DNA from: Defluviitaleaceae bacterium | GTDB taxonomy: Bacteria; Bacillota; Clostridia; Lachnospirales; WRAX01 | Length of the DNA stretch: 46,613 bases | Assembly (NCBI GenBank): GCA_009779935.1 | Contig: WRAX01000020.1 | Span: 1-46,613 of the forward strand | Direction: 5' to 3' | Shown here: piece after piece, positions 16,136 through 23,034 of the stretch | How the letters are laid out: every line of letters starts with the position of its first letter | Numbering within the stretch: position 1 is the first letter of the stretch | Notes under the pieces: model-generated | Seen by the model: only the letters and a program-made list of their open reading frames with translations | The model's database searches: none | What the model was told of the DNA's origin: nothing | Position numbers and translations under genes: made by a program

Positions 16136-16345
16136 ATTCCTGCAAATTTTGCTGGTGGCATAGTTTGTAAGCAAACACAGAGGTGTTTTGCAAACAAATA
16201 CAAAAAGAACACGCTGGGCGGCGGAACCGTGCAAAGTGAAGCCACCCAGCGTGACTTGGAGCCAATGGGCTCAGTGATAATTTTACATCATTTGAGCCTT
16301 GTTTGTCAAGCCCAAAATTGGGCAAAGTCAAAGGAGGTTATTTTT
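16136..16345 (+). ncRNA. Candidate structured leader RNA, copy A
   Basis: Main hairpin 16210-16253: CACGCUGGGCGGC pairs with GCCACCCAGCGUG (one C-A mismatch) around a loop in which AACCGTGCAAAGT is identical in both copies. Downstream, GAGCC (16259-16263), GGCTC (16268-16272) and GAGCC (16294-16298) can form two mutually exclusive pairings. GCCCAA/TTGGGC (16310-16323) forms a hairpin 6 bases before AAAGGAGG. The layout resembles a cis-acting expression switch. I do not recognise a known riboswitch class. Confidence 0.5.
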
Positions 16346-16540
16346 GTGGATAAACAAAGAGAACTCATGGAGTGGCAGGCAAAATACGACGCAAAAGACA
16401 ACGAACTGGCAGACTATACAATTAGTTACCGAGGTCCGAAATCGGATTTATTATTTAACCCGCCCAAGGATTACGCCCAATTGAGAGACGAAAAGGCGTA
16501 TTTAGAAGACAAGATTAGGCAATTGGGTGGAATAGTATAA
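16346..16540 (+). CDS. Small 64-residue protein of unknown function
   Basis: The GTG at 16346 sits 8 bases after AAAGGAGG. The product is charged and soluble: an N-terminal helix (VDKQRELMEWQAKYDAKDNE), a central SYRGPKSDLLFNPPKDYAQL and a C-terminal helix ending LEDKIRQLGGIV, suggesting a helical hairpin. I do not recognise the family. It is preceded by the copy A promoter and leader and followed by its own terminator, so it is a monocistronic, probably strongly transcribed gene. Confidence 0.7.
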   Translation: MDKQRELMEWQAKYDAKDNELADYTISYRGPKSDLLFNPPKDYAQLRDEKAYLEDKIRQLGGIV

Positions 16541-16541
16541 C

Positions 16542-16578
16542 AAAAAACCGCTACGAAACCTCTCGTAGCGGTTTTTGT
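16542..16578 (+). terminator. Terminator between the 64-residue ORF and the GNAT-DUF6273 gene
   Basis: AAAACCGCTACGA pairs with TCGTAGCGGTTTTT around a six-base loop, directly after the stop codon. T-runs on both strands make it bidirectional for the two convergent genes. Confidence 0.9.
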
Positions 16579-16587
16579 TGTTAAGAC

Positions 16588-17685
16588 CTATATCTTTATC
16601 CACATAACAGGGCGGATGCCCACGTTAAACAAGTCAGTGCTTTTGCGGTTTACAAAATCCCCCGTGGTAAGGATTTTACCTTCCACTGTTACACATGCGG
16701 CAAGGCCGGGGTGGTTGCCTTGGTCACTTAACAGCCAGCGGGACGGTGTACCGTCTGACAGAATAGCTTTGCGGTCGCTATTATAAATATCATCAATGAA
16801 AAAGCGGTTTTTGCGGCTTTGCAACTGCCCGCTGTCACCAAAATACTTTACAACCTCACTAATGGACAGCAAGTAAATTTCATCTAATATCTGCGCCCGC
16901 TCCTTAGGGCTGAATTTAGCACGAAAGGCATCATTTAGGTATTTGCGCACATCCGAGTCCTTCCATGTCACTCCCTCAAAAGTGTGGTGGTATTGAGCCT
17001 TTTCCAAAATATCTTGAGAGATGATTAGGAATTCATCATCGCCGCCCCTGTCAATAATCCACCAAGTAAAGCCGCCAAATTCCATGGTTTCAAAAGGTTT
17101 TTTGGCCGGCCGCCAAAGGGGGTACAGCACGGCGGTTTGGGAAAAGTGCATAAGCTCCCCGCATTGCTGGTAGCCAAATTTGGCATAAACGCCGCCGCCA
17201 TGGTATGGCGTGCTCGCTTCCAAATACGTAGAAATGCCTGCTTTATCAAGGATATCAAGGTGATATTTTAACAATGCGCCGCCAATGCCCTGCCCCTGCA
17301 TGTCCTTAGCGGCAACCACCGCTACCAACTCATAAAACGGCTCCATAGGCGGGCAGCTGTCATAGGATTTTTTGCTTATTTCCTTGTAATTTGGGGCGTA
17401 TTTGCCCACCACCTTATAAACTTCTTCCGATACCTCGGGATCCAAATCATGCGGAAGCCAAACGGTTGCACCTACCAGCTCCCCCGCCCCATTTTCCGCC
17501 AAATGGCAAACACTGCCTGCGGCACTAATATATGTTATGTAATAAGCCTTAACTGTTGCAATGCGGTCCGCAGGCTCCGGCACAACCCAGTGGAAAAACA
17601 CATCATCAAAATAGCGGGATGCGATAAATTCCGCCACTTTTTCTATCTCGTCTTGTCTGGCCGGTCTAATCGTAAAATCTCTCAT
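16588..17685 (-). CDS. GNAT acetyltransferase fused to DUF6273 domain
   Basis: The protein has 365 residues. The N-terminal half (1-200) is a GNAT domain with the acetyl-CoA loop ELVAVVAAKDMQGQGIGGALLKYHLDI and AKFGYQQCGELMHF. From about 208 onward (GFTWWIIDRGGDDEFLIISQ, DSDVRKYLNDAFRAKFSPKERAQIL, GTPSRWLLSDQGNHPGLAACV, GIRPVMWIKI) it matches DUF6273, a module usually found in cell-surface or formylglycine-like clostridial proteins. No signal peptide is present, so this copy is cytoplasmic. GGAGGAG precedes the ATG. Substrate unknown; the fusion is unusual. Confidence 0.82.
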   Translation of the reverse strand: MRDFTIRPARQDEIEKVAEFIASRYFDDVFFHWVVPEPADRIATVKAYYITYISAAGSVCHLAENGAGELVGATVWLPHDLDPEVSEEVYKVVGKYAPNYKEISKKSYDSCPPMEPFYELVAVVAAKDMQGQGIGGALLKYHLDILDKAGISTYLEASTPYHGGGVYAKFGYQQCGELMHFSQTAVLYPLWRPAKKPFETMEFGGFTWWIIDRGGDDEFLIISQDILEKAQYHHTFEGVTWKDSDVRKYLNDAFRAKFSPKERAQILDEIYLLSISEVVKYFGDSGQLQSRKNRFFIDDIYNSDRKAILSDGTPSRWLLSDQGNHPGLAACVTVEGKILTTGDFVNRKSTDLFNVGIRPVMWIKI

Positions 17686-17881
17686 TATTGCAGCTCCTCC
17701 TGTAAATTGTGCTAAATACAGTATAGGGCATAATTAACCCGCCGTCAATGGTGGTTTTTTATTCGATGCGATAAAGCAAAACCATTGATATAGGCCATGG
17801 TTATCCGGCCCGCTTTTTGCATCTTGATTTTTTTGCAGGTTTATGTTATGGTTGTATTTGCAAGAAATTGGGAGTGAGGAT

Positions 17882-20074
17882 ATGTCAAAACGCAAGAAAA
17901 TCCAACAAGTTACTGTGTATGAGGAAGCCCCGCCAATCCAGCAGGGCATTTTGGCAACGCTGGAAACAAATTACATGCCATATGCCATGAGCGTGATAGT
18001 TTCCCGTGCAATACCCGAAATTGACGGCTTTAAGCCCGCCCACCGCAAACTTTTGTATACCATGTACAAAATGGGCTTGCTTGCTGGCAACCGCAGCAAA
18101 TCCGCTGATATTGTAGGCACCACCATGCGCCTTAACCCACATGGCGAAGGGGCTATTTACGAAACCCTTGTACGCCTTACCCGTGGCAACGAAAGCCTTT
18201 TGCATCCATTAGTGGACAGCAAGGGCAATTTTGGTAAGGTGTACAGCAGGGACATGGCATATGCGGCCAGCAGGTACACAGAAGCCCGCCTTGCCCCCAT
18301 CTGCACCGAAGTTTTTAAGGATATAGACAAAAATACTGTAGAATTTGTTGACAACTATAATGGCACATTAAAAGAGCCCGTGCTGTTGCCAACCACCTTC
18401 CCTAACCTGCTGGTTACACCAAATACGGGTATTGCGGTGGGCATGGCAAGCTCCATCTGCTCCTTTAATTTGGAGGAGGTTTGTAACGCCGTTGTAGGCC
18501 TGCTTAAAAACCCTGATTATAATGTGGAAAAATCCATCATTGCGCCGGATTTTTCCACGGGTGCGGAGCTTATTTATAATCCCGAGGAAATGGCAAGGAT
18601 TTATGAAACCGGCCGGGGCGGCTTTAAGTTGCGCTCGGTTTACACATATGACAAGGATAATGGCTGTATCGAAGTATCCGAAATACCCTATACCACCACC
18701 ATCGAAGCTATTATTGACAAAATACATGCACTAGTAAAAGCCGGCAAATTCAAAGAAATAACAGATGTGCGGGACGAAACCGACTTAAAAGGCTTAAAAA
18801 TCGCCATAGACATTAAAAAATCTGCCGACCCTGATGTGCTTATGCAGCGGCTTTTTGCCGCAACACCGCTAATGGATAGCTTTTCCTGCAATTTTAATTT
18901 GTTGATAGATGGGCGTCCCGTTACCCTTGGTGTGCGTGATATTTTGCTACATTGGATAGACTTCCGCAAGCGGTGTATCCACGGGCGGCTTGGCTTTGAT
19001 TTGGAAAAAAACCGTGAAAAACTGCATCTTTTAGAAGGCCTTGCTAAAATTTTGATGGATATTGACAAGGCAATACGCATCATCCGTGAAACCGAGAAGG
19101 AACGGGATGTTATCCCCAATCTATGCCGGGGATTTGATATTGACAAGATGCAAGCGGAGTATATTGCGGAAATCCGCTTACGCAACCTTAACAAAGAATA
19201 CCTGTTAAAACGGATTGGCGAGCGGGATGCCCTAACCAAAGAAATTAACGAAATTGAAGGAATTTTGGGGGATGAAGACAAATTAAGCAATATCATCGCC
19301 GCCGAGCAAAGGGCAATTATTAAAAAATACGGCCAGCCCCGCAAAACACAAATTGTGGATGCGGAGGAAACAACCACCAAACCCACTATTTTTGTGGAAG
19401 ATTATCCAGTTAGCCTTTATTTAACACGGGAAGGTTACTTCAAAAAAATCCCGGCCACATCCTTGCGGACAAACCCCGCCATTTATGTGAAGGAGGATGA
19501 TGCAATCATACAAATTGTGGCGGCACAAAATGTGGATGATATACTATTTTTTAGCAACAAACACAACTGCTTTAAGATAAAAGCCCATGAGTTGGAAGAA
19601 CATAAACCAAGCCAGTTGGGGTCATACCTTAACAATGTGCTTTCCAGTGAGGATGATGAAAAAATCCTGTTTGTAGCGGCCACCGGCGACTACAACGGTC
19701 ATCTGCTATTTGCCTTTGAGAATGGCAAAGCTGCCCTTGTCACCTTGTCCAGCTATGCCACACAAAACAACCGCAAACGGCTGCTAAACGCAATTTCGGA
19801 CAAATCCCCGCTAATTTTCGCCGACCATTTAACGGCGCATAGGAATTATACCGTAACCTTTATGGGCAGAAAGGGCGAAATGCGCCGCTTTGTGTTTAAC
19901 ACGGATATTTTGCCCATATATTCCGCTAAAAACGCAGGGGGGGTGCAAGTTGCTAAGCTGCCCCCACGTGATGGCAAAATGCTAAGCTTTGCACCGGCAG
20001 AGGGGGACACCACCACCGAGCTTCTCCCCTCCCGTGGGGAGCTTGTTCAAGACAACACGCAATTAACCTTATAA
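17882..20074 (+). CDS. Type IIA topoisomerase subunit A (GyrA/ParC-like)
   Basis: The product has 730 residues. The winged-helix breakage-reunion domain starts at about residue 30 (TNYMPYAMSVIVSRAIPEIDGFKPAHRKLLYTM). The catalytic pair is Arg131-Tyr132 in AASRYTEARLAP. The coiled-coil tower follows, and a C-terminal domain with degenerate blades occupies about 500-710. It is shorter than GyrA (usually above 800) and lacks a clear GyrA box, so it fits the second A subunit (ParC-like) of Clostridia. The partner B gene is not adjacent. The quinolone-site Ser (E. coli Ser83) is Gly90 here and Asp87 is Glu94. ATG 17882 follows GAGTGAGG. Confidence 0.88.
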   Translation: MSKRKKIQQVTVYEEAPPIQQGILATLETNYMPYAMSVIVSRAIPEIDGFKPAHRKLLYTMYKMGLLAGNRSKSADIVGTTMRLNPHGEGAIYETLVRLTRGNESLLHPLVDSKGNFGKVYSRDMAYAASRYTEARLAPICTEVFKDIDKNTVEFVDNYNGTLKEPVLLPTTFPNLLVTPNTGIAVGMASSICSFNLEEVCNAVVGLLKNPDYNVEKSIIAPDFSTGAELIYNPEEMARIYETGRGGFKLRSVYTYDKDNGCIEVSEIPYTTTIEAIIDKIHALVKAGKFKEITDVRDETDLKGLKIAIDIKKSADPDVLMQRLFAATPLMDSFSCNFNLLIDGRPVTLGVRDILLHWIDFRKRCIHGRLGFDLEKNREKLHLLEGLAKILMDIDKAIRIIRETEKERDVIPNLCRGFDIDKMQAEYIAEIRLRNLNKEYLLKRIGERDALTKEINEIEGILGDEDKLSNIIAAEQRAIIKKYGQPRKTQIVDAEETTTKPTIFVEDYPVSLYLTREGYFKKIPATSLRTNPAIYVKEDDAIIQIVAAQNVDDILFFSNKHNCFKIKAHELEEHKPSQLGSYLNNVLSSEDDEKILFVAATGDYNGHLLFAFENGKAALVTLSSYATQNNRKRLLNAISDKSPLIFADHLTAHRNYTVTFMGRKGEMRRFVFNTDILPIYSAKNAGGVQVAKLPPRDGKMLSFAPAEGDTTTELLPSRGELVQDNTQLTL

Positions 20075-20086
20075 TTTACAAACAAG

Positions 20087-20216
20087 TGATGCTTTTATAT
20101 TGCTAAAATTGATTTTTTAATCGTTTGCTTTAATGCCAGCTTAAAAAAGACTTTGCTTAGGGAGGAGAAAGCACCCTTTGAGCTCGCTGTTAATATAAAA
20201 CGTGAAGAGGTCAAGT
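20087..20216 (+). pseudogene. RelB/DinJ-type antitoxin remnant
   Basis: One frame, open after a stop at 20087, reads FNASLKKTLLREEKAPFELA, the C-terminal half of a RelB/DinJ antitoxin (normally FLKQ-LRE--IPFEL). There is no start codon or N-terminal ribbon-helix-helix. The YoeB-like remnant follows immediately, as in intact modules. Confidence 0.5.
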
Positions 20217-20475
20217 ATGAGTGTAACTTTTTCAAAACCGCCTTGGCACAATATATCAACCGACAGACCAAGGACAGAAAGATGCTAAAACGCATTAATG
20301 AAATTATTGTGGATATTGAACGCAATGGACTTATGGGCGGAATTGGCAAGCTGAGGTTTTGAAGCATCACAAAGCTTATAGCCGTCGTATTGATAAATCC
20401 AATAGATTGGTTTACGCTACGGAAGGCGAGGATGGCATTCGGATAATATCATGCAAATGGCATTATGATGATTAA
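20217..20475 (+). pseudogene. YoeB/Txe-family toxin, frameshifted
   Basis: From ATG 20217 the frame gives MSVTFSKTALAQYINRQTKD, RKMLKRINEIIVDIER and IGKLRF before TGA at 20360. A shift of one base restores the rest: KHHKAYSRRIDKSNRLVYA and IRIISCKWHYDD to TAA 20475. Intact YoeB proteins have exactly this order, including RRID-HRLVY and IISC--HY with the C-terminal catalytic His/Tyr. The toxin is dead by frameshift. The module lies between two copies of the 3' end of the topoisomerase gene. Confidence 0.72.
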
Positions 20476-20502
20476 CCTGCCCCAAGAGGAGCTTTATGGA
20501 TT

Positions 20503-20538
20503 CGTGGGGAGCTTATTGATAACCAGCTAACCTTATAA
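20503..20538 (+). repeat. Degenerate second copy of the topoisomerase gene 3' end
   Basis: CGTGGGGAGCTT...AACCTTATAA here mirrors the last codons of the topoisomerase gene at 20036-20074 (RGELVQDNTQLTL versus RGELIDNQLTL, both before TAA). The dead toxin-antitoxin module lies between the two. Confidence 0.65.
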
Positions 20539-20539
20539 C

Positions 20540-20583
20540 AAAACAATACCATTGCAGGTCTAACTTGCAATGGTATTGTTTTA
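20540..20583 (+). terminator. Strong terminator after the topoisomerase region
   Basis: AAAACAATACCATTGCA pairs with TGCAATGGTATTGTTTT around a nine-base loop, with a T-run on each strand. It ends rightward transcription from the topoisomerase and can act for the leftward zinc-ribbon gene. Confidence 0.9.
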
Positions 20584-20771
20584 ATTCTTCATTTAGTTAT
20601 GAAGTCTATCGTTCCAATCCATGCTAAAAGTTCGGTGTTTTTCCTGGTCACCTCTGTGTTGTATGCCATAATTTCAGAGTTTTTTGCAGTTGCGTTGGCA
20701 TAGGATAAGGGCACTCTTTTTCTGTCAAAACAACACAGTCGCTGGGTAAAGTTCGCAATTGCGCCGTTTTC

Positions 20772-21404
20772 TTATGTACTCGCCTTTGAGACATTGCTTC
20801 TTTGTTCGTGAATTGCTTTTTGGATTTCAACAGGATTTTTGCAATACACATAGTAGTGCGTGCCGGGTCCGTGGATGATTAGGTGGTTATTTTTAGCAGA
20901 AACCGAAATTTGGTCAAAACTGAGCATAAAATCAAACCGACGCAAATCGCAAAGATAAAACCATTTTGATATGCCGCGCCCAGACACACCACTCTTATCC
21001 ACCTTAATGTAGGTGCTGGAAATAGCCGAAGCAACCAAAGGTGCAAGGATCACTTCTACTATTGCAAGTACGATAAAAACTGCAAACATCTCATTTCTTA
21101 CATTTGTTGTAGTCATCACTCCACGATGCCAATCAAAGCCGGTAGACACGGTTGTTTGGCCCCACGTAAAAGCTAAGATGACACTTAAAGCAGCATTGGC
21201 CAAGTAAAGAGCCACCCAGCCTGCAATTGCTGGGTTTTCTTCGCCCCTACCCCTTATGGCATCATCAGATATTACCTCCTTCACTCGGCTCGGTAAAGAG
21301 TGATGGCATAAAGGGCAGTGGGTCAACTCTTCTTCGATAACGACCGCCTTGCAGTGCGAACAGTCTCGTGCCTTAGCAGTGACATCGCTTTGAAAATTAG
21401 ACAT
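20772..21404 (-). CDS. Membrane protein with zinc ribbon and PH-like domain
   Basis: The 210-residue product has an N-terminal zinc ribbon (CSHCKAVVIEEELTHCPLCH, Cys pairs near residues 14-17 and 29-32). Two membrane helices follow (ALYLANAALSVILAF about 60-80; VFIVLAIVEVILAPLVASA about 105-125). A C-terminal bacterial PH-like beta domain (YIKVDKSGVSGRGISKWFYL through DQISVSAKNNHLIIHG) ends in a helix. The ATG at 21402-21404 has AAAGGAGG; the frame upstream lies in the leader. It is driven by the copy B promoter through the conserved leader RNA. Function unknown. About 190 bases between its stop and the terminator hold no recognisable gene. Confidence 0.72.
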   Translation of the reverse strand: MSNFQSDVTAKARDCSHCKAVVIEEELTHCPLCHHSLPSRVKEVISDDAIRGRGEENPAIAGWVALYLANAALSVILAFTWGQTTVSTGFDWHRGVMTTTNVRNEMFAVFIVLAIVEVILAPLVASAISSTYIKVDKSGVSGRGISKWFYLCDLRRFDFMLSFDQISVSAKNNHLIIHGPGTHYYVYCKNPVEIQKAIHEQRSNVSKAST

Positions 21405-21577
21405 AAAAAATCCTCCTTTGACTTTGCCCAATTTTGGGCTTGACAAACAAGGCTCGTGTGAGTTAAGATTATCACTGAGCCTATTTTGGCTTTGAAGCAC
21501 GCTGGGTGGCTTTACTTTGCACGGTTTCACCGCCCAGCGTGTTCTTTTATTTGCCATCTGCAAATTTCGCAGAATAT
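21405..21577 (-). ncRNA. Candidate structured leader RNA, copy B
   Basis: The main hairpin (21498-21541) keeps the 13-bp stem of copy A, with a C-G pair replaced by U-G at the loop side. The loop core AACCGTGCAAAGT, the GGCTCAGTGATAAT segment and the GCCCAA/TTGGGC hairpin before AAAGGAGG are retained. Loop-proximal bases vary while the stem is kept, which supports a selected RNA structure. Confidence 0.5.
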
Positions 21578-21583
21578 GTGTAT

Positions 21584-21612
21584 ATTATAACCCTGAGGGC
21601 AGGGCTTGTCAA
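21584..21612 (-). promoter_or_regulatory. Consensus sigma-A promoter, leftward, copy B
   Basis: Minus strand TTGACA (21607-21612), 17-base spacer, TATAAT (21584-21589), driving the leader and zinc-ribbon gene. Confidence 0.88.
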
Positions 21613-21630
21613 TAGCTTTGTTGAAAGTTC

Positions 21631-21659
21631 TTGACTGGCTTTGTTGTGGGGTGTATAAT
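21631..21659 (+). promoter_or_regulatory. Sigma-A promoter for cca, copy B
   Basis: TTGACT at 21631-21636, 17-base spacer, TATAAT at 21654-21659, 23 bases before the cca start codon. Such a short leader places the cca ribosome binding site almost at the transcript start. Confidence 0.8.
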
Positions 21660-21681
21660 TGCTGTAAAGGTGGTTGGGGCA

Positions 21682-23034
21682 ATGAAAATTAACATGCCTG
21701 CAGGGGCTGAATGGATAATTGAAAAGCTTAAATTGGCAGGCTTTGATGCTTATGTGGTGGGCGGCTGTGTGCGGGATGGTTTGCTGGGCAAAACCCCCAC
21801 CGACTGGGACATAACCACACCCGCCAAACCCGAAGAAATTTCCGTCATTTTTGCTGACCAAAAACAAGTAAGTATTGGGCAACGCCACGGTACAATCTCT
21901 ATTAAATCCCATGAGCAGTATTTTGAGGTGACAACATACAGAATTGACGGGGTTTACAGCGATGGCCGCCGTCCCGATGCAGTCAGTTTTACCAATGAGC
22001 TAACCGAAGACCTTGCCCGGCGGGATTTTACCATAAACGCCATGGCCTACAACCACCACGCAGGGCTTGTGGACCCCTTTAATGGCGTGGATGACTTGCA
22101 AATACGGCAAATACGCTGTGTGGGCGATGCGGAGCTTCGCTTTGGAGAGGATTACTTGCGCATTATCCGTGCCTACCGCTTTGCCGCCGTGCTGGGTTTT
22201 TCGTTGGAAGAAGGCACAAAGCAAGCTGCTGTATCAGGCCGCCGCAATCTGCACCAAATCGCCCGTGAGCGGGTGCAGGCAGAACTTTCCAAGTTGCTTA
22301 TTGCCGGCAACTTTGCCGCCATCAAAACCTTTTTGGACGATTGCGCCGACACACTTTTCCCCGACATTGCCGCCCTGGGTGGTGTTGTGCAAACCAATGA
22401 TTATCATGTTTATGATGTATATGGCCACACGCTGGAAGTTTTGCGAAACGCCCCGCCACTCCTTCACCAGCGGGTTGCCGCCCTTTTCCATGATGTGGGC
22501 AAAGCCCACACAAAAACCACCGATGATGCAGGTATTGACCATTTTTACGGGCATGGTGCCGTTTCTGTGGAGATTGCAAAAAAATCCCTAAAATACTGGT
22601 GTTTTGACAATGCAACCACCGCAAGGGTGCTGGATATAATAAAATACCACGGGCGCACCGTTTTGCCCGAAAAAACTGCAATTAAGCGGTTTATCAGCCA
22701 AGCAGGAGTGCAGACAGTTGCAGATGTTTTGGAATTTCAAATGGCGGACAATTTGGGCAAATCCCAATTTGCCATTGATACCACCCTGCCCCGCATTAAA
22801 AAAGCACAGGAAATACTTTCCCAAATTTTGGAAGAAGGCGAGCCGGCCACCGTCAAAGACCTTGTAATAACAGGCAAAGATGTGATGGATTTACTAAATA
22901 TCCAGCCTAGCCCCGTTGTTGGAAAGCACCTTGCCCGCCTGCTGGAAAAAGTGATTGAAAATCCCGAACTTAATACCTTAGAATCCCTGCAATCAATGGT
23001 TTTGAGCCATGCGGGCTTGGATAGTGGACAGTAA
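21682..23034 (+). CDS. cca: CCA tRNA nucleotidyltransferase
   Basis: The 450-residue enzyme adds or repairs the CCA end of tRNA. The nucleotidyltransferase head has VVGGCVRDGLLGKTPTDWDIT with the catalytic DxD, then RRDFTINAMAYN, the RxxRA-type RIIRAYRFAAVLGF and an HD domain (ALFHDVGKAHT, GHGAVSVEIAKKSL). This HD-containing architecture is the usual Bacillota form. The ATG at 21682 is chosen over upstream in-frame starts because of GGTGGTTGGGG; those upstream starts fall in the promoter. Its 3' end overlaps the convergent kamC gene by 42 bases. Confidence 0.93.
   Translation: MKINMPAGAEWIIEKLKLAGFDAYVVGGCVRDGLLGKTPTDWDITTPAKPEEISVIFADQKQVSIGQRHGTISIKSHEQYFEVTTYRIDGVYSDGRRPDAVSFTNELTEDLARRDFTINAMAYNHHAGLVDPFNGVDDLQIRQIRCVGDAELRFGEDYLRIIRAYRFAAVLGFSLEEGTKQAAVSGRRNLHQIARERVQAELSKLLIAGNFAAIKTFLDDCADTLFPDIAALGGVVQTNDYHVYDVYGHTLEVLRNAPPLLHQRVAALFHDVGKAHTKTTDDAGIDHFYGHGAVSVEIAKKSLKYWCFDNATTARVLDIIKYHGRTVLPEKTAIKRFISQAGVQTVADVLEFQMADNLGKSQFAIDTTLPRIKKAQEILSQILEEGEPATVKDLVITGKDVMDLLNIQPSPVVGKHLARLLEKVIENPELNTLESLQSMVLSHAGLDSGQ

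Larger units (their letters stand above)
16053..16345 (+). repeat. Divergent-promoter/leader cassette, copy A
   Basis: This intergenic block is closely matched, in inverted orientation, by 21405-21660. Both copies hold two divergent promoters, a GC-rich 13-bp hairpin, a conserved GGCTCAGTGATAAT segment and a GCCCAA-TTGGGC hairpin next to AAAGGAGG. Copy A has about 40 extra bases (around 16163-16204) between promoter and hairpin. The genes on either side of the two copies are unrelated, so the regulatory block itself was duplicated. Confidence 0.85.
21405..21660 (-). repeat. Divergent-promoter/leader cassette, copy B
   Basis: Inverted copy of the block at 16053-16345, lacking about 40 internal bases. 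The arrangement is the same: leader and promoter for the leftward zinc-ribbon gene, and a back-to-back promoter for the rightward cca gene. Confidence 0.85.

Noticed and set aside
18688-19386. Leftward open frame (232 codons) inside the topoisomerase gene
   Set aside because: Ser/Arg/Ile-rich shadow of an unmistakable topoisomerase coding region; no start signals.
20648-20851. 67-codon leftward ORF overlapping the zinc-ribbon gene
   Set aside because: Overlaps the C-terminal coding region of a well-supported gene in another frame and has no good ribosome binding site.
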